A stretch of 51,808 nt of DNA. Origin: UBA5862 sp002408105. Its GTDB lineage: Bacteria > Pseudomonadota > Gammaproteobacteria > Pseudomonadales > UBA5862. This document shows positions 23,457 through 33,229 of the stretch, piece by piece. The translations under genes were made by a program, and so were the position numbers. How positions within the stretch are numbered: position 1 is the first letter of the stretch; the number at the start of each line of letters is the position of its first letter. The notes below the pieces were generated by a model. It was not told where the DNA came from. It saw only the letters and a list, made by a program, of their open reading frames with translations, and did not search any database. Location: assembly GCA_034189125.1 (NCBI GenBank), contig JAXHVB010000071.1:1-51808 (forward strand). The letters are read 5' to 3'.

Positions 23457-25634
23457 TTAGTTGGCCGCCTTCAACTCGTTGCGCCGGCGGTGCAGCACTG
23501 GCTCGGTGTAGCCGTTGGGCTGGGCACGGCCCTGGAACACGAGATCCGAGGCTGCCTGAAACGCAATGCTGTCTGCGAAGTCCGGCGACATGGGCCGGTA
23601 TGTCGGATCACCCTGGTTTTGCCGGTCCACCACGGCGGCCATGCGCCTCAGCGTCTCGGTGACCTGTTCCTCGGAGCAGATGCCATGGTAGAGCCAGTTG
23701 GCGATGTGTTGGCTCGAGATTCGCAGCGTGGCGCGGTCTTCCATCAAGCCCACATCATTGATGTCCGGCACCTTGGAACAGCCCACACCTTGGTCGATCC
23801 ACCGCACCACGTAGCCAAGAATGCCCTGGCAGTTGTTGTCCAGTTCCTGTTGGATTTCCTCGGCACTCGGGCGCTCATCGCCCATCAAGGGGATGGTCAA
23901 AATGTCCTGCAGAGAGGCCTTCGGGCGGTTGGCCAGCTCGGCTTGCCGTGCCGCAACGTCCACCCGGTGGTAGTGGATGGCGTGCAGCGTGGCGGCGGTT
24001 GGCGAAGGCACCCAGGCACAGCTGGCGCCCGCGCGCGGGTGACCGATCTTGGCTTCGAGCATCTCTGCCATCAGGTCGGGCTTCGGCCACATTCCCTTGC
24101 CGATCTGTGCGCGGCCGCGGAGTCCGCAAGCAAGGCCCATGTCGACGTTCCAGTCCTCGTACGCGTTGATCCACGGCTGCTGTTTCATGGCATCTTTGCG
24201 CACCATGGGGCCGGCTTCCATGGAGGTGTGGATTTCGTCACCGGTTCGGTCGAGAAAACCCGTGTTGATGAAGATCACCCGCTCGCGGGCTTCGCGGATA
24301 CAGGCTTTGAGGTTGACAGTTGTGCGCCGCTCCTCATCCATGATGCCAACCTTCAAGGTGTTCTTGGCGAGCCCGAGCAGTTGCTCGACACGCCCGAACA
24401 GCTCAACAGTGAAAGCCACTTCGTCGGGGCCATGCATTTTGGGTTTGACGATGTACAGGCTGCCTGTCTTGCTGTTGCGCAGCTGGTTCAAGCCTTTCAG
24501 GTCGTGCAGGGCAATTGCGGAGGTGACCACCGCATCCATCAGCCCTTCGAAAACCTCGTCTCCCTGGGCATCCAGAATTGCGCTGTTGGTCATCAGGTGG
24601 CCCACATTGCGCACCAACATCAAGCTTCGGCCGGGCAGACTGACGCCGGAGCCATCCGGCCCGGTGTAGGTCCGATCGGGGTTCAGCGTGCGGTTGACCG
24701 TGCGCCCTCCTTTGCTGAATGACTCCTGCAAGGTTCCCTTCATCAACCCGAGCCAGTTGCGGTAGACCGCGGTCTTGTCTTCAGCGTCCACCGCAGCGAC
24801 GGAATCTTCGCAGTCTTGAATCGTGGTGATCGCCGACTCGAGCAGCACATCCTTCACACCCGCTGGATGGTCCTGTCCGACGGAGTCTGCACGGTCGATT
24901 TGCAATTCCGCGTGCAGCTGATTGTGGCGCAGCAAGACCGCACTCGGCGTGTCACCGCCATTGTACCCCGCGAACTGGGCCGGGTTTTGCAGCCCCACTT
25001 TCATTCCGCCAACCTCGGCCACCAGCCGCTTGCCGCCATCCGTGTCTTCGATGCAGTAGGCGCTCACCTCTCGGTGGCTACCCGAAGCCAGGGGAAAGAA
25101 CTCATCGAGGAGCTCACCGGCAATTTCCATCACCCGGGCACCGCGCCGGGCGTTGTAACCCGGGCCTTTCTCCAGGCCGTTGGCCTCATCGATGACGTCG
25201 GTGCCATACAGCGCATCGTAGAGGCTGCCCCAGCGCGCGTTGGCTGCGTTTAAGGCATAGCGGGCATTCATCACCGGCACCACCAGCTGGGGACCGGCAA
25301 TCTGGGCAATTTCCGGGTCAACTCCGGTGGTGGAAACCTGAAAGTCCTCGCCCTCGGGCAACAGGTAGCCGATCTCACGCAGAAAGTCAGCGTATGCGCC
25401 GGCATCCAGTGGTTGATCACCTTGCGCGCGGTGCCAAGCGTCGATCTTGGCTTGCAGTTCGTCGCGCTTCTTGAGCAGTGCACGGTTGCGGGGCGTCAAG
25501 TCGCTGATGATTTGCTCGAATCCGCCCCAAAATTCGGCAGCTTCGACCCCAGTTCCCGGTAACACTTCGTTCACCACCAGGTCGTGGAGGGAAGCGGCGA
25601 TTTTCAAGCCGCCAATCTCGATCCGTTGCGTCAT
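23457..25634 (-). CDS. glcB: Malate synthase G
   Basis: A 725-residue enzyme that condenses glyoxylate with acetyl-CoA to malate; E. coli GlcB has 723 residues. Typical segments are the N-terminal LHDLVVNEVLPG, the active-site region LPGRSLMLVRNVGHLM with the catalytic Arg, AGPMVRKDAMKQQPWI, and C-terminal SQHIANWLYHGI. It links glyoxylate metabolism to the TCA cycle; no isocitrate lyase or glycolate oxidase is present in the window. ATG 25634 (MTQRIEIG) is chosen because GAGG lies six bases upstream; ATG 25649 is possible. It is transcribed alone or with the exported protein gene downstream. Confidence 0.97.
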   Translation of the reverse strand: MTQRIEIGGLKIAASLHDLVVNEVLPGTGVEAAEFWGGFEQIISDLTPRNRALLKKRDELQAKIDAWHRAQGDQPLDAGAYADFLREIGYLLPEGEDFQVSTTGVDPEIAQIAGPQLVVPVMNARYALNAANARWGSLYDALYGTDVIDEANGLEKGPGYNARRGARVMEIAGELLDEFFPLASGSHREVSAYCIEDTDGGKRLVAEVGGMKVGLQNPAQFAGYNGGDTPSAVLLRHNQLHAELQIDRADSVGQDHPAGVKDVLLESAITTIQDCEDSVAAVDAEDKTAVYRNWLGLMKGTLQESFSKGGRTVNRTLNPDRTYTGPDGSGVSLPGRSLMLVRNVGHLMTNSAILDAQGDEVFEGLMDAVVTSAIALHDLKGLNQLRNSKTGSLYIVKPKMHGPDEVAFTVELFGRVEQLLGLAKNTLKVGIMDEERRTTVNLKACIREARERVIFINTGFLDRTGDEIHTSMEAGPMVRKDAMKQQPWINAYEDWNVDMGLACGLRGRAQIGKGMWPKPDLMAEMLEAKIGHPRAGASCAWVPSPTAATLHAIHYHRVDVAARQAELANRPKASLQDILTIPLMGDERPSAEEIQQELDNNCQGILGYVVRWIDQGVGCSKVPDINDVGLMEDRATLRISSQHIANWLYHGICSEEQVTETLRRMAAVVDRQNQGDPTYRPMSPDFADSIAFQAASDLVFQGRAQPNGYTEPVLHRRRNELKAAN

Positions 25635-25816
25635 CTGCTGCCTCTTCATTGCGTTTTTTGGGGGTGGTCGGGACACGGCCCTGTGGTCGGCACGCCGCGC
25701 TCAGCGGCGGCCAGGGGCCGGAACAAAAAAATTGGTGCGCAATGATACCTGATGCAGGCTGCGACTTCAGTCCTGCAGGCCGCCGGGAGGGCGCTGACAC
25801 CTGGAGCGCCGGACCA

Positions 25817-26440
25817 TCAACGTTTGGGCTGGTTTTCGAGCACCCGCCAGCAATGCCAGGCCACCACACTGCGGTACGGGCGCCACGCTTCCGCCTCCGC
25901 CTGCAACACCTCGCTCGGAAAGGGTTCCGCTGCGCCAAGCATCACTCCCAACCCTTTGCGTACGCCGAGATCACCCAGGGGAAGCACATCCGGGCGACCA
26001 AGGGCGAACATCAGGAACATCTGCGCGGTCCAAGGCCCCACGCCGCGCACCTGAACCAAGCAAGCTTCGAGCGCCTGGTCATCGAGGTCGGCGCAGGCGC
26101 GCAAGCTTGGCAACTGCCCGTTCAGAACACGCTCTGCCAGGTCCAGCAGGGCACGGTACTTGGCACCGGACAGTCCTGCGCCACACACCTGGGCCTCACC
26201 CAGCTTCAGGTAGGCCGCGGCACGCCCCTGTGCAGGGAGCAGAGCATTCAGCCGCTGGCCAATCGTGGCCGCTGCACGGGTCGACAACTGCTGCGAGACG
26301 ATCGGCGTCAACAAGGCCGAGAACAGGTCTTCCGGGTCGGCCTGCGGGGGCTTCGGCCGGTGACACAAATGGGGCGCAATGCGTGAATCCGCCGCGCACA
26401 ACCAGCTCACCGCCTCGTCCCAGTCGTAGCTGATGTTCAT
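25817..26440 (-). CDS. DNA-3-methyladenine glycosylase II-type (AlkA family)
   Basis: A 207-residue helix-hairpin-helix GPD glycosylase. It contains the HhH element VRGVGPWTAQMFLMF and the catalytic Asp in LPLGDLGVRKG. It is the short form, without the N-terminal domain of E. coli AlkA, and is likely to excise alkylated purines. The start at 26440 lies 21 bases after the stop of the GNAT gene on the same strand, so the two form a probable operon. An intact glycosylase domain and no frame problem are seen. Confidence 0.9.
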   Translation of the reverse strand: MNISYDWDEAVSWLCAADSRIAPHLCHRPKPPQADPEDLFSALLTPIVSQQLSTRAAATIGQRLNALLPAQGRAAAYLKLGEAQVCGAGLSGAKYRALLDLAERVLNGQLPSLRACADLDDQALEACLVQVRGVGPWTAQMFLMFALGRPDVLPLGDLGVRKGLGVMLGAAEPFPSEVLQAEAEAWRPYRSVVAWHCWRVLENQPKR

Positions 26441-26461
26441 TGGCCCGACATCGCTGCCGCT

Positions 26462-27301
26462 TCAGTCATAGCCAGGCCCACCACCAACCCAGCTCACGTA
26501 AGCATCCGAGGTGACAAACCCCATGCGCCGGTACAGGGGTTCGCCCATCGCCGATGCCTGCAAGACCACCCAATCAGCAGTCCGAGCACCGGCGGCGGCG
26601 ACCGCTAGGCGCGTGATGGAGTCTCCATAGCCCTTGCCCCGCGCCGCAGTGATGGTTCCCACCCAATAAATGCCGGCGACTCCACCGGCCCAAGAAACCA
26701 TGGCCGCAGTCACAGGTTGGTCGGCCACGTAGCCAACAATGCCCTGGACGTTGTCGTCCAGCATGAAGGGCGCGGTCAGTACCTCGGCCGCCAGCCAGCT
26801 CGGGATTTGATACGCCTGCGCCGCCACAACGCGGAAGTCCTCCAGGGTCTGGCTGCCCGCAACAACCGCAACGCGCAGACCGGCGACGGTGGTTCCCGAC
26901 CGTGTCCCACTGGGCTCTCCATCGGTTTTCAGGGCCATCAGCGGCGCTTCGGAGCTGCGCCGCAATCCCGCAGACCGCAGCAAGTCCGCAGCAGCACGCG
27001 ACTGCGCCGCGCCGACGCACAAGCGGTAGCGCGTCTTCGTCTGCAGGTAGGGCGCCTGCAGACTGGCAATGCTGTGCCCGTCCAGGGGCCGATCGCGCGC
27101 CACAAAAGCCGTGTTGAAGCTGGAAATGGGGTGGCCGCTATCCGTGCACAGCGCACCGTCAGCCCGCCACGACCGCCCGTTTGGCGATGCATCCAGCATG
27201 CGCTGCCACGTGCCTGCAAAATTGTGGTCTGCCTGGCGCAGGAGTCGGCCGTCCGACGCCTCAGAGCCGGCGCGACCCATCGGGCGGCGCATCAAGGACA
27301 T
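26462..27301 (-). CDS. GNAT-family N-acetyltransferase
   Basis: A 279-residue protein whose C-terminal half (about 165-275) is a GNAT domain: IYWVGTITAARGKGYGD with the acetyl-CoA loop R-G-K-G-Y-G, then PLYRRMGFVTSD. The N-terminal half shares no motif I can name; it may be a degenerate acetyltransferase repeat. The acceptor is unknown. The start at 27301 is the longest reading and is not strongly supported by a ribosome site. It precedes the AlkA-type gene by 21 bases, a pairing that suggests co-expression. Confidence 0.74.
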   Translation of the reverse strand: MSLMRRPMGRAGSEASDGRLLRQADHNFAGTWQRMLDASPNGRSWRADGALCTDSGHPISSFNTAFVARDRPLDGHSIASLQAPYLQTKTRYRLCVGAAQSRAAADLLRSAGLRRSSEAPLMALKTDGEPSGTRSGTTVAGLRVAVVAGSQTLEDFRVVAAQAYQIPSWLAAEVLTAPFMLDDNVQGIVGYVADQPVTAAMVSWAGGVAGIYWVGTITAARGKGYGDSITRLAVAAAGARTADWVVLQASAMGEPLYRRMGFVTSDAYVSWVGGGPGYD

Positions 27302-27447
27302 GCGCGGCCTACAGCTTGGGAAGCCATGGATGGTGGCGAGAAGGGGAACGATGGTTGCATAGTGCCTTCTGGTACACTGCGGGCTTTTTTCATTGGGGGG
27401 CCCGCCCCACCCCGGTTGGGCAATCCGAGTTCGCCAAGGAGCAGTCG

Positions 27448-28380
27448 ATGTCTGGTGTGCAGGCTCAGTTGGGACATGCGCTCGAAACCCACGTGTTCGG
27501 TCGCACCCAGGTTCTGATGGGCCGCAACGGCGGCAAGTTCCCTTATGGAAATTCGGTGCTGGTTCAGGGCACCGAAGAGACGATCTTGATTGACCCTTCC
27601 AAGAGCGTCAAGGAACGCATCGGGGAACTGCCGCACATCGATCGGGTTCTCCTCAGCCATTGCCATCAGGACCATGTCGCTGGGGTGCACCTGTTCCCTG
27701 ACGCCACAGTCGAAACGCACCCGTTGGAGCTGGACGCCATTCACTCCCTGGAGGGGCTGCTCGCCTTGCACGGGGTGCCAGCAGACGAACAAGCGGCCTT
27801 TACGGACAACGTCCGCACCCACTTTGCCTTTGTTCCCCGCCCAGACGCGATGGCCTTTGTCCCCGAGTCGACGATCGACCTCGGTCGCGTGCGCATCGAC
27901 GTTCTGCACACCCCGGGGCACACCCACGGGCACTGCTGTTTCGTCGTTTACGGCGGGCGCCGCAAGGATGAGGTCGTATTTCTTGCCGACATCGAGCTTT
28001 CGGGGTTTGGCCCCTACTATGGTGGCCCGAACTCCTGTCTTGAGGCATTCGACCGCAGCCTGACACGGGTACGCACCCTCGACCACGAGTGGTTCGCGAC
28101 CTACCACCACCTCGGGGTCCTGCAGCAACCGGCGTTCGCCGAGCGCAGCGCGCAGTACCAGGGCATGATCGACACGCGCGAACGCAAACTGCTTCGGTTT
28201 TTACAAACCCCGCGGACCCTCGAAGCAGCCGTGCAGCACCGGATTGTCTATCGGGCCAGCGACACTGGCGCCCACACCGACCGCAATGAACGCAACATGC
28301 TGCGCCAACACATTGCGCGTTTACTGTCCCGCAACCTGGCCACTGAGGTGGAGCCCGGTCTGTACCAGGCGGGGACCTAA
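27448..28380 (+). CDS. MBL-fold metallo-hydrolase
   Basis: A 310-residue metallo-beta-lactamase-fold protein with the zinc motif H71-x-H73-x-D75-H76 (SHCHQDH), a second-site His in HTPGHTHGHC, Asp in FLADIELSG and a late His pair in YHHLG. It is distinct from the MBL protein at 8039 and shorter. The C-terminal 90 residues are helical and basic. Substrate unknown. AAGGAG lies six bases before ATG 27448. It is divergent from the GNAT gene across 146 bases; TACACT at 27373-27378 may be part of its promoter. Confidence 0.85.
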   Translation: MSGVQAQLGHALETHVFGRTQVLMGRNGGKFPYGNSVLVQGTEETILIDPSKSVKERIGELPHIDRVLLSHCHQDHVAGVHLFPDATVETHPLELDAIHSLEGLLALHGVPADEQAAFTDNVRTHFAFVPRPDAMAFVPESTIDLGRVRIDVLHTPGHTHGHCCFVVYGGRRKDEVVFLADIELSGFGPYYGGPNSCLEAFDRSLTRVRTLDHEWFATYHHLGVLQQPAFAERSAQYQGMIDTRERKLLRFLQTPRTLEAAVQHRIVYRASDTGAHTDRNERNMLRQHIARLLSRNLATEVEPGLYQAGT

Positions 28381-28520
28381 ACGCTGACACGAACCGGCGC
28401 CCGCTTCACAGCCAGGCGCCAGCTATTGTTGCGACACTGGGAGTGCATTAGAGTCCGCCAGGTGCGCACGGAGTAGCCACGACGCTGCCACCCCACAACA
28501 ACAATACTCAGGAGCCCAAC

Positions 28521-29441
28521 ATGCAACCGCACATCACCCTTTTGCGTTCTGCCCTTGCAGCGGCACTGTGCGTGATGCTGGCTGCAATGGCTCCAATCGC
28601 CGCAGCGGCCCAGTACACCAGCCTCTTTGTATTGGGCGACAGCCTCAGTGACACCGGCAACCTGTCAACAGGCACGTTCGGCTTAGTGCCTGGGCCCAGC
28701 TATTGGAACGGGCGTTTCAGTGATGGCCCAGTGTACGCCGAATACCTGGCAGCGGACCTGGGCTTGGCCGCACCTGCCCCGTCATTGACGGGCGGGCAGA
28801 ACTACGCCTGGGGCGGCGCCAAGATCGCATCCGGCGCAGTGCCACCAAGCCTTGGGGCCCAAGCTGGGCTGCTGCTTCTTAACGAAGGCGGAACCCTCGA
28901 CCCCGGTGCGCTGTACACCGTTTGGGGCGGCGCCAATGATGTGCTCGACTTAGTAACGGCAGCGCCCAGTGCTGCAACCGCCCAAGCGGCGATCAACGGG
29001 GTGATCGGCGATTTGATGGGAATTCTGGATGAGCTTTCCAGCGCCGGGGCGGCGCAGTTTTTGGTGCCCAACCTGCCGGACCTCAGCCTGACACCGGCGC
29101 ATTTTGGCAATCCACTGGCCGCCGACCTCAGTGACTACTTCAATGCAGCCTTGGCCGATGCGCTGCAGCAAAGCACCCTGCAGGTGAGCCTGTTCGACAC
29201 CTACTCCGTACTCAACAGCCAAGTCTCCGCGTTCACCAGCCCCTTCGAACCCTGCATCGCGCTCAGCAGCTGTGAAGGCCACCTGTTTTTTGACGGGCTG
29301 CACCCGACCACCGCGGCACATGAAATTTTGGCCGGCGCCATGCACGCCCAGCTGACGGCGGTGCCCGTCCCTGGTGCAATCGGGCTGTTTGGCTCGGCCA
29401 TCGCAGCCACTGTCTGGCTGGGAAAACGCCGGCGTGGTTGA
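28521..29441 (+). CDS. Secreted GDSL/SGNH esterase-lipase with VPxP-type C-terminal sorting signal
   Basis: A 306-residue exported hydrolase. A Sec signal peptide ends near residue 30 (IAAAA). SGNH blocks are present: GDSLSDTGN with nucleophile S41, the block III Asn in WGGAND, and the catalytic Asp-His pair D258-x-x-H261 in FDGLHPT. The last 25 residues show a VPVPGA motif, a hydrophobic helix and a final KRRRG, which resembles the VPLP/PEP-CTERM class of exosortase sorting tags. A possible disulfide is C-IALSS-C. The mature enzyme probably hydrolyses esters in the periplasm or at the cell surface. AGGAG precedes the ATG. No exosortase gene is in the window. Confidence 0.89.
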   Translation: MQPHITLLRSALAAALCVMLAAMAPIAAAAQYTSLFVLGDSLSDTGNLSTGTFGLVPGPSYWNGRFSDGPVYAEYLAADLGLAAPAPSLTGGQNYAWGGAKIASGAVPPSLGAQAGLLLLNEGGTLDPGALYTVWGGANDVLDLVTAAPSAATAQAAINGVIGDLMGILDELSSAGAAQFLVPNLPDLSLTPAHFGNPLAADLSDYFNAALADALQQSTLQVSLFDTYSVLNSQVSAFTSPFEPCIALSSCEGHLFFDGLHPTTAAHEILAGAMHAQLTAVPVPGAIGLFGSAIAATVWLGKRRRG

Positions 29442-29485
29442 CCACCGACGCGCGGGGCGGAGGTTTTCCTGCTGGCCCACAAAGG

Positions 29486-32400
29486 CTAGGCAGACCACCC
29501 AGCTTGGCTTGCGCCGTCAAGGGCTGCGGTCAAGGGCAGCGGCTTGGCGATGTGGAAGCCTTGCACGTAGTCGATGCCAATGTCGGCAATGATGGCACCG
29601 ATTCTTTCGCTTTCGACGAACTCAGCGATGGTCTGGATTCCCATTTCGTGGCCGATGCGATGAATCGACTGGACCATGATGCGGTCCACCGAGTCTTCAG
29701 CCACATCCACCACGAAGTGCCCATCGATTTTGATGAAGTCAACCGGCAGGTTCTTTAGGTAACCAAAGGACGACAGTCCACTGCCAAAATCGTCCAGGGC
29801 GAACTGGCAGCCAAGCGCCTTGAGGTCATGAATGAGTCGGGATGCTTTCACCAAATTGGCGATCGCGGCCGTCTCAGTGATCTCGAAGCAGATTTTGCTG
29901 GGGTCGACGCTCTCCTCGCGCATGCGCTCCACGATGAAGTCGGAGAAGCGGTCGTCGCTCAGGGTCGCGCCGGATAGGTTGATGAACAGCAGGTCAATCT
30001 GAGCAGGCCGCGTTGAGAGCGACCGCAGACAATGATCGACCACCCACCGGTCCAGGTTCGGCATAAGGCCAAAGCGCTCCGCGGCCGGTAGGAACTGCCC
30101 CGGGGCAATGAGGCCGTCACGCTCCTCGTTGATCATCCGCAGCAGCACTTCGTAGCGCCCAAGGCCGCGTGCCGGCGCCGATGAGTGGCGGATTTCCTGA
30201 ACATGCAATTCGAAACGGTTTTCAGCCAGCGCCTGACTGATCCGCGCAACCCAGCGCATTTCACTGTGGCGCTTGGTGACCTCCTGGTCTTCAGGCTCGT
30301 ACAGGTGCACTCGGTTGCGTCCGAGGTCCTTGGCCGCGTAACAGGCCATGTCGGCCCAGCGCATGACCTGGCTCGCATGCTCGGTGAAGTTGTCAATCAC
30401 GACCACTCCAATGCTGACGCCCACCTCGAAAATCGCCTTTTCCCACACGAAGCGGAACTCGCGCACCGAATCACGCAGCTGCTCGGCGATCTCCAGCCCT
30501 TTGCTGAGGGAGCAGTATTCGAGCAGCAGGCCGAACTCATCCCCCCCCAATCGGGCGAGGGTGTCGATCTCCCGCACCTGCTCGTGGAGGATGTGGGACA
30601 ACTGGCGCAACAACTCGTCGCCGGCCAGGTGACCACAGGTGTCGTTGACGACCTTGAACTGGTCCAGATCCAAGTACAAAAAGCAGTGCTGGACGTCTTC
30701 CTTGTGCGCCCGCCGGATCGCTTCGCCAATGCGGTGCTCGGACTCTCTGCGGTTCACCAGGCCAGTGAGGGCATCGTGGGTGGCCTGCCAATTCATTTGG
30801 AGGCTCATTTCACGGGCTTCGCTGACGTCGTGAAACACCATCACCACACCGACAATCTCACCGTTTCGATCACGAATGGGCGCCGCGGAGTCTTCAATGG
30901 CAATCTCGTTGCCATGGCGGTCCACCAACACCGTGTGGTTGGCGAGGCCAACCACTTTGCCCTCTTTGAGCACCCGATCGACAGGGTTCGGCACCGTCAA
31001 GCGGGTGTCTTCATTGAAGATGTGCATGACGTGCTCGAGCGGCTGGCCAGCCACCTCGTCACCCCGCCAGCCCGTGAGCGACTCCGCCACCGGATTCATG
31101 AACTCGATGCGGCCGCGTGCATCGGTGGTGATGACCGCATCGCCAATGGACTTGAGGGTCACCTGCATCCGCTCTTTTTCGGCGGCAAGCAGTTCCTCCG
31201 CGCGGTGGCGCGCATCGGTGTCCATGATGTGGGTCACGATGTAGCGCAGGGTGCCATCGGGATTGTATACCCCGGCTGCAGCCAAAGACCCCCAAACGGC
31301 CTTGCCATCTGCGCGCAGGTAGCGCTTCTCAAGGAACACTTTTTTTTGCGTGCCATCGCGCAGCGCCGAAAAGGCCTTCAGGTCTGATTTGCGCTCATCT
31401 GGGTGCGATAAGTCGCGAAACCCGAGTCTCAGTAGCTCATCCCGCTCGTAGCCAAGCCACTCGCAAAACGCACGGTTTACCTGAACGAACTGCCCCTCCG
31501 GGCTGGTCATGAGAATTCCGTGGGCAGCGGACTCAAATAGGCTTCGAAACCGCTCCTCACTGTTGCGTAGCGCCTCTTCCTGCATCCGCCGTGTAGAGAT
31601 GTCCTGGACTGCGCCAAAAATACGGTGCCTGCCCTCCGGAGAAACATCGCTGTCTCCGTAGGAGTGGACCCACACCGGGCGGTTGGAGTCCGGCGGAATG
31701 AGGCGATATTCAATATCAAAAGGTTCATCACCCCGGAGCGTGGACTCGACAGCCTGAGCCACCCGTTTTCGGTCCTTGGGGTGAACATAAGCATCCAGCT
31801 GGTCCAGGTGTTCCATCTGGATACCGATCGCCGCGCCAAGCAGGTCGAGCAATTCCTCGTTGTAGCTCAACCGTCCCGTCTCGACGTCCAGCGTCCACAT
31901 GCCCATTCGGGCCACCCGCTGCACCCGCAGCAGATCCCGTTCACGGGCCGCCAGCTCCTCAGCCATCCGGTAATGCTCGGTCATCTCCACCAGTTCCGCG
32001 ATGATGTGCCGCACCTCTCCCGCTTCGCCCAACACGGGCGCCGCTCGCAGCTCTGCGAAAACCGTTCCCCCCGTTTTCCTTCGGAACCTTCGGCCAGTCA
32101 CTCGCACCGGCCCCTGGCCGATGGCTCCGAGCCGCCCCAAGAAGGCGGGCTGGTCGACATCCATGGTGATGTCCAACACGGAGCGCCCCAGCATTTCATT
32201 TTGCTCATACCCCATCAGGGCAGAGAACGCTTGGTTGACTTCAAGAAAGTGGCCGGTCGGATCAACCAACGCCAGGGGGTGCATGGAGTGGTCGAAAATC
32301 GCCCGGATGCGCTGCTCTTGCTCTTCTAAATCGCTCCAGCGCACGAAGTTCTGCATGATCAGCCGGGCCAGCCAAAACAGGCTGTTCTCCTCAACGGCAA

Positions 32401-33229
32401 GGGCCTGACCAGGGGGCAAGAATAAGCAGCAGACAGCCAATGGCTGGCCATCCAAGTCATTGAGTGTGCGCACGAAGAGGCGGTCAAACGAGTCCGAGTC
32501 GAGCGACAACTCCTCCAGCGACACCATCGCTCGGCGCTCTTCAGTGGTGGTCTCGGCGATCTGCGGACCCATGCGCTCCAGGGCTTGCTCGGCCGGCACC
32601 CGAGGCACGCCAATGAACGCCACCAAGCGAAACCCGTCACCCACCCACTGGCCCAGGGCAACGCCATGGCCCGGAAACTGGTCCGCCACCCGCCGCAGCA
32701 ACGGCTGCATGACGGCATCAAGCCCTTCGCCATCGGCCAACGCGCTGAGGGTTTGATGCAGCGCTTCGGCAGATGCTGACTCGGGCGGGGTGGTCGTGCT
32801 CAAGCAATACACAAGCGCGATTTCTTCCAGTACATGCTCCAGACCCTGAGCACGTACTGCGCTTGTCGGCAGCCCCCAAAGGCATACCGCCGCTTCAGGA
32901 GATCCTGGGTACCCCAACCGACGGGCCCAAATGGCACCGGCATTGGCTTCCAGCCCCCCCTGGGCAGCGTCTGAAAACTGCGGCGCGGTGTCCACCACCT
33001 GGCGGGCCTTAGGGGTGTCCAGCACTTGCACCTGGCCAACAGCGGCCAACAGCTCGATCTCGGAGTTGGTCCCAACGCCTGTCCAAACGAACAAGCCCGC
33101 AGCGCTGGCACCGCTGTGCTCGACCAGAATTTCGAGTAGAAGGCGCAAGTGCTCTGTCGGCGCCAACCCCAAAGCACGGCCCCGGCGGATCTGCATTATG
33201 GCATCGTTCACGGAGCCGCCATCGCTCAT
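29486..33229 (-). CDS. Large multi-PAS GGDEF / EVL (degenerate EAL) signalling protein
   Basis: A 1247-residue soluble sensor. Two GAF-like regions (about 15-145 and 165-300) are followed by four PAS domains (starting near 310, 433, 560 and 690), a GGDEF domain (about 820-985) and an EAL-type domain (about 1000-1235). The cyclase motif LGGDEFG near residue 893 is intact, with LDLDQFKVVND before it. The phosphodiesterase signature is EVL (YEVLLRM, near 1025) rather than EAL, while LDDFGSG near 1145 and ITETAAI are kept, so activity there is uncertain. No membrane segments are seen. AAGGTGA lies seven bases before the ATG. The number of sensory domains suggests integration of several signals, heme or flavin binding being possible but not visible. 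Confidence 0.92.
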   Translation of the reverse strand: MSDGGSVNDAIMQIRRGRALGLAPTEHLRLLLEILVEHSGASAAGLFVWTGVGTNSEIELLAAVGQVQVLDTPKARQVVDTAPQFSDAAQGGLEANAGAIWARRLGYPGSPEAAVCLWGLPTSAVRAQGLEHVLEEIALVYCLSTTTPPESASAEALHQTLSALADGEGLDAVMQPLLRRVADQFPGHGVALGQWVGDGFRLVAFIGVPRVPAEQALERMGPQIAETTTEERRAMVSLEELSLDSDSFDRLFVRTLNDLDGQPLAVCCLFLPPGQALAVEENSLFWLARLIMQNFVRWSDLEEQEQRIRAIFDHSMHPLALVDPTGHFLEVNQAFSALMGYEQNEMLGRSVLDITMDVDQPAFLGRLGAIGQGPVRVTGRRFRRKTGGTVFAELRAAPVLGEAGEVRHIIAELVEMTEHYRMAEELAARERDLLRVQRVARMGMWTLDVETGRLSYNEELLDLLGAAIGIQMEHLDQLDAYVHPKDRKRVAQAVESTLRGDEPFDIEYRLIPPDSNRPVWVHSYGDSDVSPEGRHRIFGAVQDISTRRMQEEALRNSEERFRSLFESAAHGILMTSPEGQFVQVNRAFCEWLGYERDELLRLGFRDLSHPDERKSDLKAFSALRDGTQKKVFLEKRYLRADGKAVWGSLAAAGVYNPDGTLRYIVTHIMDTDARHRAEELLAAEKERMQVTLKSIGDAVITTDARGRIEFMNPVAESLTGWRGDEVAGQPLEHVMHIFNEDTRLTVPNPVDRVLKEGKVVGLANHTVLVDRHGNEIAIEDSAAPIRDRNGEIVGVVMVFHDVSEAREMSLQMNWQATHDALTGLVNRRESEHRIGEAIRRAHKEDVQHCFLYLDLDQFKVVNDTCGHLAGDELLRQLSHILHEQVREIDTLARLGGDEFGLLLEYCSLSKGLEIAEQLRDSVREFRFVWEKAIFEVGVSIGVVVIDNFTEHASQVMRWADMACYAAKDLGRNRVHLYEPEDQEVTKRHSEMRWVARISQALAENRFELHVQEIRHSSAPARGLGRYEVLLRMINEERDGLIAPGQFLPAAERFGLMPNLDRWVVDHCLRSLSTRPAQIDLLFINLSGATLSDDRFSDFIVERMREESVDPSKICFEITETAAIANLVKASRLIHDLKALGCQFALDDFGSGLSSFGYLKNLPVDFIKIDGHFVVDVAEDSVDRIMVQSIHRIGHEMGIQTIAEFVESERIGAIIADIGIDYVQGFHIAKPLPLTAALDGASQAGWSA

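Noticed and set aside
23490..24722. Open frame of about 410 codons opposite malate synthase
   Set aside because: Antisense shadow of glcB with atypical His/Val-rich composition.
30185..31387. Open frame of about 400 codons opposite the multi-PAS gene
   Set aside because: Antisense shadow; the minus-strand frame has clear PAS, GGDEF and EAL motifs and this one has none.
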